Shown one piece after another: positions 44,930 through 59,291 of a stretch of 64,000 nucleotides of DNA (the first letter of the stretch is position 1; each line of letters opens with the position of its first letter). The DNA is taken from NCBI RefSeq assembly GCF_947179165.1, contig NC_077248.1:14670756-14734755 (forward strand), in the 5' to 3' direction. The notes beneath the pieces are model-generated. The model searched no databases. It saw nothing but the letters and a program-made list of their open reading frames with translations, and was not told where the DNA came from. The position numbers and the translations under genes are program-made. The stretch comes from Solanum dulcamara (Eukaryota; Streptophyta; Magnoliopsida; Solanales; Solanaceae).

Positions 44930-45698
44930 CTGTTCTCTTTCTCTTATTCCCGCGAGAAGCACTGGCCGTAGGAGTACCATAGCCCAATGCACATCCAAGA
45001 ACCTCCTTAAGTCCCTGACTATCCAAACACTGAAGAGTTTCAAATCCACAACTATTAAGGCCTTGTCCATTTAACTCTTTTGAACCCTGATCATGACATT
45101 GTAGGTTGCAAGGGTTCATAACATAAGTTCTGCGAAGGTCAGGATTAACCAGGTTTTGATATACATCTGTACCCTCCATTGGCTTCTGACGGAAATGATC
45201 CAATTTCACCTTCAACCCTTCCTCGGATGTCCACGAGTAAGCACTTGAGCCTGGAAATCTCATCTTCCAAGTTAGCTTGACCCTGCAGCCTGTTCAACAG
45301 CTGCTGATTTATAGCCCTTAACCTGACTACCTCATCCTCTAATGATGCAACCCGAGCCTTTGTTTTCTCACAGTACTTGCGAACTGCTTCCTTATTACTC
45401 AAAGGGCGTTTCTTTCCTACATTTGCTGCTGTCGACTCTGCAGTAGTATCGTCACATGGGGGGAAACATACCTTGGTGTGAACATGGTAACAAGTGTGTG
45501 TGTGAGAGTCATCAGGACCATGTGGATTGCAAGTGTGGGCATGAATACAAGCATGCACATCCGTGAGAATTTCATTGAAACGCTTGTTCATGGAACTAAC
45601 TTCTGGAATTTCACTAAAAGTAGAACTTGACAACACTTCCTGGTTAGAGAATTCAAGCTCTCCGCCATCCATTATAGAAATCCAAAAGAAATAAGTGT
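44930..45698 (-). pseudogene. bZIP19/23-type (group F) transcription factor gene, altered and frameshifted
   Basis: Start ATG at 45672 (MDGGELEFSNQE), after a splice acceptor at 45699-45700. Residues 40-67 form a Cys/His-rich block (HACIHAHTC, SHTHTCYHVHTK), which in Arabidopsis bZIP19/23 is the zinc-sensing motif. The basic region starts KRPLSNKEAVRKY at residue 88. The invariant N-x7-R has N93, but position 101 is Cys (TGT, likely from CGT), and a nearby Lys is Thr104. A leucine zipper follows (residues about 111-155). Near 45185-45192 the frame shifts by one: GEIGSFP continues in the other frame as QKPMEGTDVYQNLVNP, MNPCNLQCHDQ and GNKRKRTG, ending at donor ACAG/GTGAAA (44929). In the family this factor activates ZIP zinc transporter genes. 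Here DNA binding is probably impaired. Confidence 0.82.
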
Positions 45699-46732
45699 CT
45701 GCCGGTAAACCACAAGCATTTAATAAACTCCTATTGAGATGGTATTCAGCAATCCAGTCTATGAGAGAACAATATGTCAGATAAACAAATTGCAAGAGCA
45801 ACAACATTGCCAATGTGACGCATACCTCACCCTACCGCGTAGAAATAGAGAAGCTATTTCATATAGACTCTCGGCTTCAAGAATTGGAAACTTTAACAAC
45901 AAAAGAGTAAGATAAATATCCTAATTTGCTAGGTAAATTGAAGTTTTCATAAATGAAAATCTAACAAAATTCTTTTACTAATTTCAAGTTCAGACAGCTT
46001 AAACTAGACAGATTCCCTTCATTGTGAAGAGTATCCATCCTTACTCCTTAGCATGTAAAATCTGCTTTCGGCTCAATAATTTTCCAAAATAACTGCAATC
46101 CTCAAGGGTGATAATGTTAAAATTCGGATTTGATTGAATATCATTCGTGAGTATTATTAAAGAAGGGCATATCTGCTCAATTTCGCATACTTAAAGGGAA
46201 TATGTGATCTTTTTTTGCTTATTAATCAACTAATTAAGTTAATTGGGGCTCCAACTAATTTAAGGGGCATATTTGGACCAACTATTGAAGTATAAGAGCA
46301 TAAGTGAGCTACAACATATTTACTTAATTTGGAATACTTTAAGAGCATATTTAGCTCTTTGTCCTTTTATTTTATTATTCTAAAAGAAATAAAAGTAATT
46401 TTAATAGGCAATTCTCGTTACTTGGGAATTAAATTTACAAAACACACTCATAATACAGTCCCTCTGACTCCCCACTCTCACCGACAACAATCCCATACTA
46501 ATTGGGCTCGCTATATAAATCCTCTATGTCCATGAAATTCTGTTGAGCCCATAAGAAAAAAAAGAAATTTTAGAAAAATCTAACAGTAAATGCGCGTATT
46601 AGCCATGTATGCATCAACGGTATGCACCAAAAAGAAGAAAACGCAGAATTTTTCACATCACAACAGAGAAGGAAATAAATGAAATGGCAAGAGCTAAATT
46701 TATCAATACAGAGTTATCTTAGACATACTTAC
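45699..46732 (-). other. Probable 5'-UTR intron of the bZIP gene
   Basis: On the minus strand CTACT/GTAAGTATG (donor, 46723-46733) and TTACCGGCAG/ACACTT (acceptor, 45698-45701) define an intron of about 1.03 kb before the ATG-bearing exon. The in-frame 47 codons upstream of the ATG overlap the acceptor and are therefore not taken as coding. The short plus-strand frame at 46329 has no support. Confidence 0.6.
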
Positions 46733-46825
46733 AGTAGAGCACTTGTGGTGGGAGAAGACGTATTTTTTAGGCTGTGAAAACAAGGAATGGTGGAAAAAGA
46801 ATGGAGGAAGCAAAGTGGACATAGA
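46733..46825 (-). other. Probable 5'-UTR exon of the bZIP gene
   Basis: Bounded below by the donor at 46732. The upper edge is placed about 27 bp downstream of the TATA box at 46851-46857. Contains CTCCCTCC/TTCCTCC pyrimidine-rich sequence typical of plant leaders and no ATG-initiated long frame. Confidence 0.45.
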
Positions 46826-46850
46826 CAGGAGGGAGAAAAGAGTTGCTATG

Positions 46851-46857
46851 TTTATAG
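46851..46857 (-). promoter_or_regulatory. TATA box of the bZIP gene
   Basis: CTATAAA on the minus strand in ACTCTATAAACAT, correctly placed upstream of the inferred leader exon. Confidence 0.5.
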
Positions 46858-47026
46858 AGTCCGAAATTGCTACGCTTTTTTTTTTCTTTGGGTACAAGAA
46901 ATTGATACTTATTTGAGGGGCCGATCATAATTTAACAACTTTTTACACAATCAATAATGTGGTTTAGCGATCGTCGTAGATTACTTTTTTATAATGGTAA
47001 AAAAAAAACACTTGAATTATTATATT

Positions 47027-47311
47027 GGTATAATACATAAATATATACATTTTAATTTGGTCTCAGTTGATATTTATGAAACTTATAAAAAGTTGAACAA
47101 GTAAACACACGTATTTTATGTGACATATTACATGTAGGACGTCATGTAAGATGCCGTAAGACGCGAATTATCACGTAAAATGTCAAATAAAATACGTGTG
47201 TCAACTTATTCAACTCTACACAAATTTAAATGATTACTTATGCATACCTAAAATTGAAGAGTATAGATGTCACATGAAGTCAAATTAAAGATCATGTTTA
47301 TATATTATGCC
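47027..47311. mobile_element. Mutator-type MITE, 285 bp, perfect 9-bp duplication
   Basis: TATTATATT stands at 47018-47026 and again at 47312-47320. Ends GGTATAATACATAAATATAT and (reverse complement) GGCATAATATATAAACATGA pair, and the arms continue with TTTAATTTG, CACACGTATTTTAT and GACAT on both sides of a centre near 47160. Non-coding. Confidence 0.82.
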
Positions 47312-47600
47312 TATTATATTTTTACAATTTTAATACCCCAATTATTCGATATTTCTATTACATAGCTAAACTCACGGGCAAAATCGATTGAATCATATCA
47401 AATCAATTTTTTAGTTTTTTTCTAAATAAAATAATTTTTTTTAATTTAAATCTATAGCCGTATCGAATAATTAGGGTGAATTATATATATATTAAAAAAA
47501 TGTCAGGTGGCATTCCAGCTAATTACTTTTGCCTAGTTTAACTTTTGGGTGGATAATTTTCACTATCACTTTGTTCACAAATATTAGTTATCACTAGTAA
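47312..47600. other. AT-rich spacer
   Basis: Nothing recognised apart from a TA run near 47485-47493. Confidence 0.5.
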
Positions 47601-47921
47601 CCATCTTTAACATCATAGCCATCATTGTCAACCAACGCCACCATTATCGATCATCACCACCACCAATCACCTCTTCCATCACCATCACCATTGAAAACTA
47701 CCATCGTTGCCAACCATTATTGCTAGTCGGTACTACATCTACCACTTCATTATTATAATTATATTCACTGTCACTATAATCGTCACCACCTTCACTATCA
47801 GTCACTACCATCACAATAGTCAATCCCTATTACCAACTACATCCATCATCACAGTAGTACTGCCACCAATACATTGTCAACTACCATAGATTCTTTAGCC
47901 ATCACCATAAACACCATCAAC
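47601..47921. repeat. CCA/ATC-rich degenerate trinucleotide tract, left part
   Basis: Long run of CACCATCACCA, CCATCAT and CACTA-type units on the plus strand, strongly C-poor-in-G. It continues at 48543-48730 after the hAT-type MITE, so it was one tract of about 510 bp before the insertion. The 60-codon frame at 47707 is a translation of this repeat. Confidence 0.75.
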
Positions 47922-48542
47922 TAGGAGTGTACATAGACCGGATTGGTTCGGATTTTTTACAAACCAAATCATTTGTGTCGGTTTATTAAATCTATAAATC
48001 AAACCATACCAATAAAAGTCGGGTTTTTCGATATCAATTTTTTTCGGATTTTTTGAGTTTTTCGGGTTTTTCGGATTTTTCATAGTATCTAATAAAAAAC
48101 ACAGAGCAGTGCTTCTTAAAAAGAGTTCTAGTACAACATATAAACATATAAGATGGAGGCAAAACACTGTTTGAAGTTTTAACTTTATAATATAACTTTA
48201 TAAGATGAGCTTTTTTGTATATTATTTAGATGGGCTTCTCAAGTCCAAATCTATATGTAAGAAAGAAAACAAAAATTATGAAAAAAATTTTAAAAATATT
48301 TATAAATTACATTTTAATAAATATTTTATGTATAACATAACTTAAAAGTAGTATATCTATAATCGGGTCGGTGGGTTTGGTTTGACTTTTTTTAGTTAAA
48401 ACCAAACCAACCCTATAATGGTCCAGATTTTTTTTCCAAACACCAAACCAAGTCAAACCAAATCACTAGTCGGGTTTTTTTTTCCGGTTTGGTTCGGTTT
48501 GTCGGTTTGGTGCGGTTTATCGGTTTGCCCTGTACAGCCCTA
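47922..48542. mobile_element. hAT-type MITE, 621 bp
   Basis: Left end TAGGAGTGTACATAGACCGG, right end (reverse complement) TAGGGCTGTACAGGGCAAAC. The 8-bp flanks CCATCAAC (47914-47921) and CCACCAAC (48543-48550) agree at 7 of 8 bases, the hAT duplication length. The arms are full of CGGTTTGGT and TCGGGTTTTT on one side and AACCAAACC on the other. Frames at 47895 and 48418 are repeat translations. Confidence 0.8.
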
Positions 48543-48730
48543 CCACCAACTACTGATATCAACCAATTTCACCATCATAACCATTACTACCACTATCATA
48601 CGCCACCATCACGTCAGTTGTTATAATATAAACCATCTCTACGGCTCCTCCATCACAATTATCACTACCACTATTAGTAGACACTAATACCAATCATTAC
48701 CACTACCACCATTACAAACCATCTCCATTG
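48543..48730. repeat. CCA/ATC-rich tract, right part
   Basis: Same composition as 47601-47921 (CCACCAACTACTG, CACCATCATAACCATTACTA). Separated from it by the MITE. Confidence 0.75.
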
Positions 48731-49853
48731 TAACTAGCAAACATAAATAATTTGTTTTTTATCAAACAATAATATTAAATTTATATTTTTCTAATATTTA
48801 ATTGCTTTTGTATTTGAATTGTAATTTTCTTTATTTATAAATAAATAAATTATGTACATTTTAGATATTGAAAAACAAACAATTTTAATCATTTTATATC
48901 AAATCTCAACATTTTAATCATTTAAATTTGTACGTCTTAATTTTAATGAAAATAAACGAGGTCATAAACAACTAACCTAAACGGGCTCTTTATAGCAGAA
49001 AGGCTACTTTTGTTACTACTCAAAGTTGTCTATTCTTTTTCAAAACTTGATCAAAACACGTCTTTTTGTGTTAAAAAATGCTCTTCGAAACTAGGTCAAA
49101 CATTGCAACTAAGCCCAACATACTAAGGTAAAGTTGGACAATTGTAGATATTATCACTTACGAGAAAATATATTTGTTCCTAAATCCTAATTAGCTAGTT
49201 GACAAATAGTTTTAGTTGATATTACTTTCCTGGTCGATTTTAATAGACTTCTTTCAGTAAAACGAAATGTGAAAAAAGTAAAACTACAAATAGCTGTACT
49301 ATTGTATCATTCGTGAAATACATGTTCTATTATGAATAGTTTAATGTACTGTACTAATTGGTTGCAATCAGCTTCCAATATACTGTCAAATTGTACAAAA
49401 TCATAGATGATATTTCTTTCCACCAAAAAAGTTTTAACTCCCATCTTGAGGCATTAAGTTTTGGAAACTTGCATAATCCTTTCTCCCAATCAAGAAACCA
49501 GAAATTCTTCAATATATACAAGGAACATACATTACAACTTCTTAATGATTCAGCACAATGATAATAGCACAACCAAATTCTTGCAAATTCCAAATTAGTG
49601 TGTTGAATGGCCTACAATAGATGCCAGGACAGTAATAATCATCTTACAAATGTTACACAGATCATACAGATTTAACTCAGGAAGAGACAGTGCACTTCTG
49701 TACCCAAACCAAATCTCGAACGAGCTAGGTTGACACTTTCCTAGTGTACTAGTCAAGACTGCCAAGCAGTAAACAAATTTGCTGCACTACTTGAAGTAGG
49801 AAGTGACTGACAATAGTCTACATCTCCTTTGCACAGCCACTCTTTTAGGAAAA
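48731..49853. other. Spacer and 3' flank of the ROP gene
   Basis: No gene recognised. The part from about 49560 to 49853 is less AT-rich and is probably the 3' UTR of the ROP gene on the minus strand. The overlapping 67- and 79-codon frames at 49354-49593 have no family motif. Confidence 0.5.
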
Positions 49854-53760
<3,907 letters not shown>

Positions 53761-53784
53761 AAGAATATTTGATTATTTTTAAAA

Positions 53785-54745
53785 GAGGAAAGGGCCAAAA
53801 TTACCCTTAAAGTTATTTAAAATAGAGCACATATACTCTTTAATTCTGTTCTAGCTTAAAAATATATTTTCCTTCATACTATTTGCTCAAAAATATCTTT
53901 CACGTTATACTATTGATACACTTTTATCCCTCTGTTTGACGAAATGAAATATGACATTCCAGATGTATTAATTTACGTCATGTAAGATCTCTGCATATGC
54001 ACCCTATTCCATCAATTAAAAAAATCCAAATCGACTTATTAAAAGACTCAAATTCATCCTTGACTCTCATAATTATGATTTCCTTGACTCCCGCAGTTAT
54101 CGCTACTGCAACAATTTTTAAATAAACTATTAATTGGCTATTTAATTGGCTATTTAATTTGCTAAACTATAGTTTTCATCTAATAGATATAGCTAACAAA
54201 TGGTGATTAATTTTCCAAAATGGCAACTAAGCAAATGTGCTACTTGATCAAGCTTAGGAAGAAGATGCGTGCGGTCGAGCCTGGAATGAGCTGCAGAACA
54301 ATATAATCATACGTTCAACGTGATCAATAGATGCTTGGAAAGTAACTGAAGTGTTCTTCCTAAAACCAGGCCAATAAGTAGGGGTATCTTATTACCGTAA
54401 ATTATTACGGGATTGCTTAAAAACTGCTGCAAATTAATTGTGGCAACCATAACTACGGGAGTCAAGGAAACCATAATTACGGGAGTCAAGAATGGGTTTA
54501 GGTCTTTTAATTGATGGGGTGTGATGAAATACTTATGTGGAGATCCTATGTGGCGTAAATTAATACACACGAGATGCCACATTTTATTTCGTCAAATAGA
54601 GGGGTAGAAGTGAGCCAATAATATGACGTGAAGGATGTTTTTGAGTCAATAGTATGACGTGAAGGATATTTTTGAGCCAGAATATAATTTAAGGGTATAT
54701 GTGCTCTATTTCAAATAGGTGAATGATAGTTTTGATCCTTTTCCG
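53785..54745. mobile_element. Mutator-like foldback element in ROP upstream region, 961 bp
   Basis: Perfect 9-bp duplication TTTTTAAAA at 53776-53784 and 54746-54754. Ends GAGGAAAGGGCCAAAATTAC and (reverse complement) CGGAAAAGGATCAAAACTAT. The arms are about 330 bp each, sharing ATAGAGCACATATAC, CGTCATATTATTG-type and TTGACTCCCG segments in opposite orientation. The centre (about 54115-54415) is unpaired and non-coding. No transposase. Confidence 0.87.
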
Positions 54746-55400
54746 TTTTTAAAATTTTGATTTATATTCGTAAGTTTTAAAAATTATTTAAAATATCTAT
54801 AAGTTTGTATTATCATTTTATAATAAATATGTTTCGTTAAAAAATAATTTTATTACATAATTGATAACAATTAACAATAACAAAATAATAATATAGGTAA
54901 GAACAATACATTAATCGTATACTCAAAATTGTCACTGATTCTGTTGAAATTATAATTCATTAAAAACAAATTGTTCTTTTTTCTCAATCTTGTCATTCAA
55001 ATTATAATCAAACTTTTTCGGAGGAAGTAGATAAATATTAATTTGAATAAATAAATGAGGGGTGTTTTTTATAAAATATAAAACAATTTGGGTGATACTT
55101 TTTAAATACTAGAACTTGGCCAAATATTTTTTTTTCTAATATTTGGGAACTTGAGATGTTGCCAAATACATTTGCCAAGTTATATGACCAAACACTACTT
55201 TTTATTTTTATTTTTCTCAAATTTTACTTAAGAATATTTGTGATGGACACTAAATTCATATACTTTAACTTACTTGACTAAGAGATGAAGGTTAGGGGAA
55301 GAGAATGACTCACCCTTTTTACCTTTTTAATTTTTTTTTTCTTCCACCTAATGTCCTCTACACTTAAATTGTTTGACATAAAAATTCATACACACTCAAA

Positions 55401-55423
55401 TTATTATTATTATTATTATTATT
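55401..55423. repeat. (TTA)n microsatellite
   Basis: Seven to eight perfect TTA units. Confidence 0.92.
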
Positions 55424-55958
55424 GTGGAGGACATATAATCCCTAATTTTTATTTTAATTGGAACTAACTCCACCCTGGTGCAAATTCGGGGGCTAAATCA
55501 TGTTAATAATTCTACGTTATTGGTTAACAGAGAATCAAAATCAATTTATTAATAAATCGCAAAATGCTATAATTTTGAAGTAATTCATGTTCAATGATTT
55601 TGTGAGTGGTTGATAATTATGATTATAGTTATTTTTAGAAAGTTTTATAGCAGTGAGGCTTAAGGATAAAGAAAATATAGATATTTTTCAAAAAGAAGGT
55701 GATAATTTCAATAAATCTACTATATAAGTTGATTGATAGTTATATTAGTGCTCAAATTCCTTAGTTGTTATTGTCCAAATTTCGAAGATTAACCTTTGAT
55801 ATATTTAGATTTTAATCCGCATAGATCAAGGATAATACTAATTGTTTACGATGTGAATTATCAGGATATCTAATTATGTTTGTCCTCATGAACGAAATCT
55901 AACGTATGATAAGGAGTTTTTATTAAAACCCGATTAAATTTGAATATGCGTTAAATTT

Positions 55959-56088
55959 TTTTACATTAAATAGTAAAAAATCGAAAAGTATTGATTAAAT
56001 GGTAAAATACATTATTTAACAAAAACGATTATGTACTCACATTAAATGATAAAGCGTCGAAAAGTATCAATTAAGCAGTAAAATACAA
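55959..56088. repeat. Direct duplication, 78-bp spacing
   Basis: ACATTAAATAGTAAAAAATCGAAAAGTATTG-type sequence at 55960 recurs at 56038 (ACATTAAATGATAAAGCGTC), each ending with GTAAAATAC. A poly-A run follows the second copy. Confidence 0.7.
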
Positions 56089-56611
56089 AAAAAAAAAAAA
56101 AACACCAAAAAACACGCATATACTCAACAGAGGGCATAATTGCTCTATTTCTGATAATTTGAGGGTATATCAATTTGGATAAATCACAATAAAGACTTTG
56201 TTTTTGTTAAAATGATAGAGAACATACTTATTTTATATTTCAGAAATACTTTTAGGTAAAACTACCTAATTATACATACTCCTCTATCATATATAATAAT
56301 ACTCTTATTTATACTTTTAAACAATTACATATCTTACCACAAATTAAGAATTTTCTACCATATATTAAAGAAGATACATTCAGATACACATATCCCTAAA
56401 TAATAGCCTAAATTAGTTATCAACCCATTTAAACCGCTCCAAATGAAGGCTTTCATTTCAATCAACTTCTCCCTCTCTCTTCAACCTCCCACCCACGTCC
56501 TCCACCACCGATCTCCATATTCCTTCCTTCTATCCACCACGATTTTCACCATTAAATCTCTACAAATTATATTTGAAAAAATGAGCATTATATATCCAAG
56601 TTTGTATCTAT

Positions 56612-56950
56612 TTAATCATTACTCAAATTCACGAGCCAGCAAGAAGGATACGACGAGTGCGAGTCTAACTAGGTATCGATGCATCCTACATGAAATTTAT
56701 GATCGAACTGCGGCAACACTCGGGTATCATCTCTGATTGTGAATTCTGTGAAGAAAATTGCACATTCAGAGAATTTCACGGCATGTTCGATTACGTAATT
56801 GAACTTCGGAAGCGACTTAATGACCTTCTTTTTCAAACCTTTATTAGCCAAAGGTGATGAAAAAGTGAAATTTTTGATGGCTCTGGCAGAGATTTGTTGG
56901 ATCCCGGTACAGCAATAATGACAAATCAAAAGGTGAAGCAAACATTGTTG
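56612..56950 (-). pseudogene. RING-H2 (ATL8/ATL80-type) E3 ligase pseudogene fragment
   Basis: On the minus strand: TGIQQISARAIKN, then SSPLANKGLKKKVIKSLPKF, the conserved GLD-like region of ATL proteins, then the RING. The RING reads ECAIFFTEFTIRDDTRVLPQ followed by FDHKFHVGCIDT, a stop in place of the invariant Trp, and LDSHSSYPSCW. Of the eight zinc ligands, Cys2 and Cys3 are Phe and Cys7 is Tyr. Intact ATL proteins are membrane-anchored ubiquitin ligases with an N-terminal transmembrane helix. That part is absent here; the sequence ends shortly before the gypsy LTR at 57020. ATL genes lack introns, so a retro-copy cannot be told from a normal dead copy. Confidence 0.8.
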
Positions 56951-57019
56951 TGGTGAGATGTCGACCAGCCATAAACATAATCAAAAAGTTTTAACTAGCG
57001 AATATTTACGCATGTATTT

Positions 57020-58747
57020 TGTCACAACCTAAAAGTGGACATGATGGAATTTGCCTTATCCAACCAAAGCAAGTCAGCCTAAAACCCGATTAAAACAGAT
57101 AAATGCAAAAGTAAAGCAGAAATGAAATTTAAATATAACTAAATATGCGGATAACTTATTCAAACTCTTTATACCCCCAAAATTTGGTTGTCACATATAA
57201 GCCTCTTAAGTATTACATAAGAATAAAAAGAAGTACAAGTCTCAATGTCTTTGTGTCTAAAGTAGAACAAGAACAAAAATAAAGAGTATGAGGTATTCCC
57301 CGAAGTGACAAACAACTACCACATTCACTCTTCAACTAGAGCCTCGGACGTAGAAAAGTAGGAGCAAAATTCACGAGAATCCAGGCTCAAAACATATACA
57401 AGTGTAGAATGCAAGGGTGAGTACTAACCAACAACGGTACCTAACAAGTGAACATCTAACTCTAAGTAAAGACTATCGAACATAAGTACCGATCACACTC
57501 TATCCGAACCTCTTCAACTACAACCTGCATAAGAAACAATCCAATCTAGCAGTTCTCAATCCATATGGACAATACACGAGTAGAACATCGCAAATTGTAC
57601 TTCAACACGCACATAATAATATTTAAGCACAATCACAATTCCTCCTAAATAAACAATCATAATTCACATCATAAGTCATGAATATCAGGATACAAAGATA
57701 ATTGCAAATGCAATATAATGCAATGTCAAATAGAGTGATGCATGTATGTCCTAGTGATACACACCCGTTGAATTATCAATTCGCGACCCAAGGGGAACTC
57801 TTCAATCCATGCACCTGCCATGAGCGTGTGGCCCGGTCCCTTCTCTCTCAAAGATGAATCTACCATGAATGTATGATCCATTTCCTATTGCCTCTCAATA
57901 TGAATTTGCCACAGATGTGTGGCATGCTCCCTAATTTTGACCTTCTCAATCGTGATTGGGCTTTATGCGATCGTGATGACCAAAAGATATAAGCCTACGC
58001 TATCACGATAAGATCCACCCGATCGCGATGCACACATAAAAGACTCCTCGTGATCGCGAGAGATAGGTACACAATCATGATGAACAAATTACCTTACACC
58101 AGTAGATTACCGAATGGACCCTCAAAATTCATTCAAAACTCTGAGCACACAGATCATATATGCTACCCTACTAAATTCAACATTTCTAAATTAATGGAAC
58201 TGATAGAATACGGATTCAAGGTCTCCTTGATTCAAAACCCGTATAGTCATAATTAAAGTACCTTAATGCTAAAAAATACCAAACTGGCCTCGAAGCTTAT
58301 AAAAAATCAAGCAAGACCTCATCTAGGCCTAAAATAATCCCCCAAATTCAATAAAATTATTGAAAATCTATTCCGAGCATCCGAACTCTGAATATTGACC
58401 AAAGTCAACTCTTGGACTAAAATTCCATAAAGTTCTAACTTAAGATCTCAAATCCACAAAATAACTCTAAATATAAAACTGACAACTCTCCTTAACCAAA
58501 TTCTGCATTTCAAAGTTGATGGGACTGACAAAATTTCATTTCAAGACTCGTAGCTTCGGTTGATACCAAAAACTACTTTTAAACAACTTAAGATTTTAAG
58601 AATTCAAAACTTTCAAAAATCACAACTTTCAAAGAATTTCCAAAACCAACTTCGTAAACTGATCAAATATGACTAGGAGGAACTATCACGAGGTGTAAGA
58701 TAATAATTTTCCAAAAAAATTCAAAAATAACCTTCGGGATCATTACA
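57020..58747 (-). repeat. Gypsy 3' LTR, 1.7 kb
   Basis: On the minus strand it starts TGTAATGATCCCGAAGG (58747) and ends GGTTGTGACA (57020). A polypurine-like AATGGTGGATGA stands just before its start. It contains a run of TCGTGATC/CGATCGTGAT motifs around 57950-58060. The 68-codon plus frame at 58050 is LTR sequence. Confidence 0.85.
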
Positions 58748-58757
58748 TCATCCACCA

Positions 58758-59291
58758 TTAAAAATCATTTTCATCCTCAAACATAAAGTAAAAGAAAGTA
58801 CCTGAAGCTTTGAAAATCTTAAGATATCTGGAAAGCATGTAAGACTTTGTCTCCCAAGTAGCCTCCCCGACTAAACGTTGCTTCCACTGCACCTTCGCTG
58901 AAGCAATCTCCTTGGTCCTAAGCTTTTGAACTTGCCTATCTAAAATAGCTATAGGATCCTCCTCAAATGTCAAATTTAGACTCAGATCCACCGAATTAAG
59001 TAAAATCACATAGGACTCGTCAGGCATATACTTTCGAAGCATGAGAACATGAAAAATCGGGTGCACAACTGACAAACTAGGTGGCAAGAACAACTTATAA
59101 ACCACCTCTCCGATCTGGCTCAAAATCTCAAAAGGACCAATGAACTTAGGGTTAAGCTTGCCCTTATTCCCAAATCTCATCACAACCTTCATGGGTGATA
59201 CGTTAAGGAAAACATGATCACCTGGCATAAACTCCAAGGTTTGAACCCTTCTATCGGCATAACTCTTTTGTCGGCTTTGGGCTCTCAACAT
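58758..59291 (-). pseudogene. Gypsy integrase C-terminus with chromodomain
   Basis: A 177-codon open frame: SYADRRVQTLEFMPGDHVFL, VMRFGNKGKLNPKFIGPFEI, HPIFHVLMLRKYMPDES, then the chromodomain-like end AILDRQVQKLRTKEIASAKV followed by QWKQRLVGEATWET and SRYLKIF. The last residues run into the polypurine tract and LTR border. This is the best preserved part of the element. Confidence 0.85.

Larger units (their letters stand above)
54755..56611. other. AT-rich spacer
   Basis: Holds an (ATT)n microsatellite (55401-55423), a 78-bp direct duplication (55959-56088) and, at 55040-55210, a worn repeat with CTTGGCCAAATATTT and AAATTTGCCAAGTTAT-like inverted parts. The 97-codon plus frame at 56443 overlaps the RING pseudogene on the other strand and has no motif. 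Confidence 0.5.

Noticed and set aside
45673..45813. In-frame 47-codon N-terminal extension of the bZIP protein
   Set aside because: Hydrophobic, unlike family N-termini, and it crosses a good splice acceptor at 45699-45700; the MDGGELEF start matches the family.
47707..47889. 60-codon Ile/Thr/His-rich frame
   Set aside because: Translation of the CCA/ATC-rich tract.
56443..56736. 97-codon plus frame
   Set aside because: Overlaps the RING pseudogene on the opposite strand; no motif.
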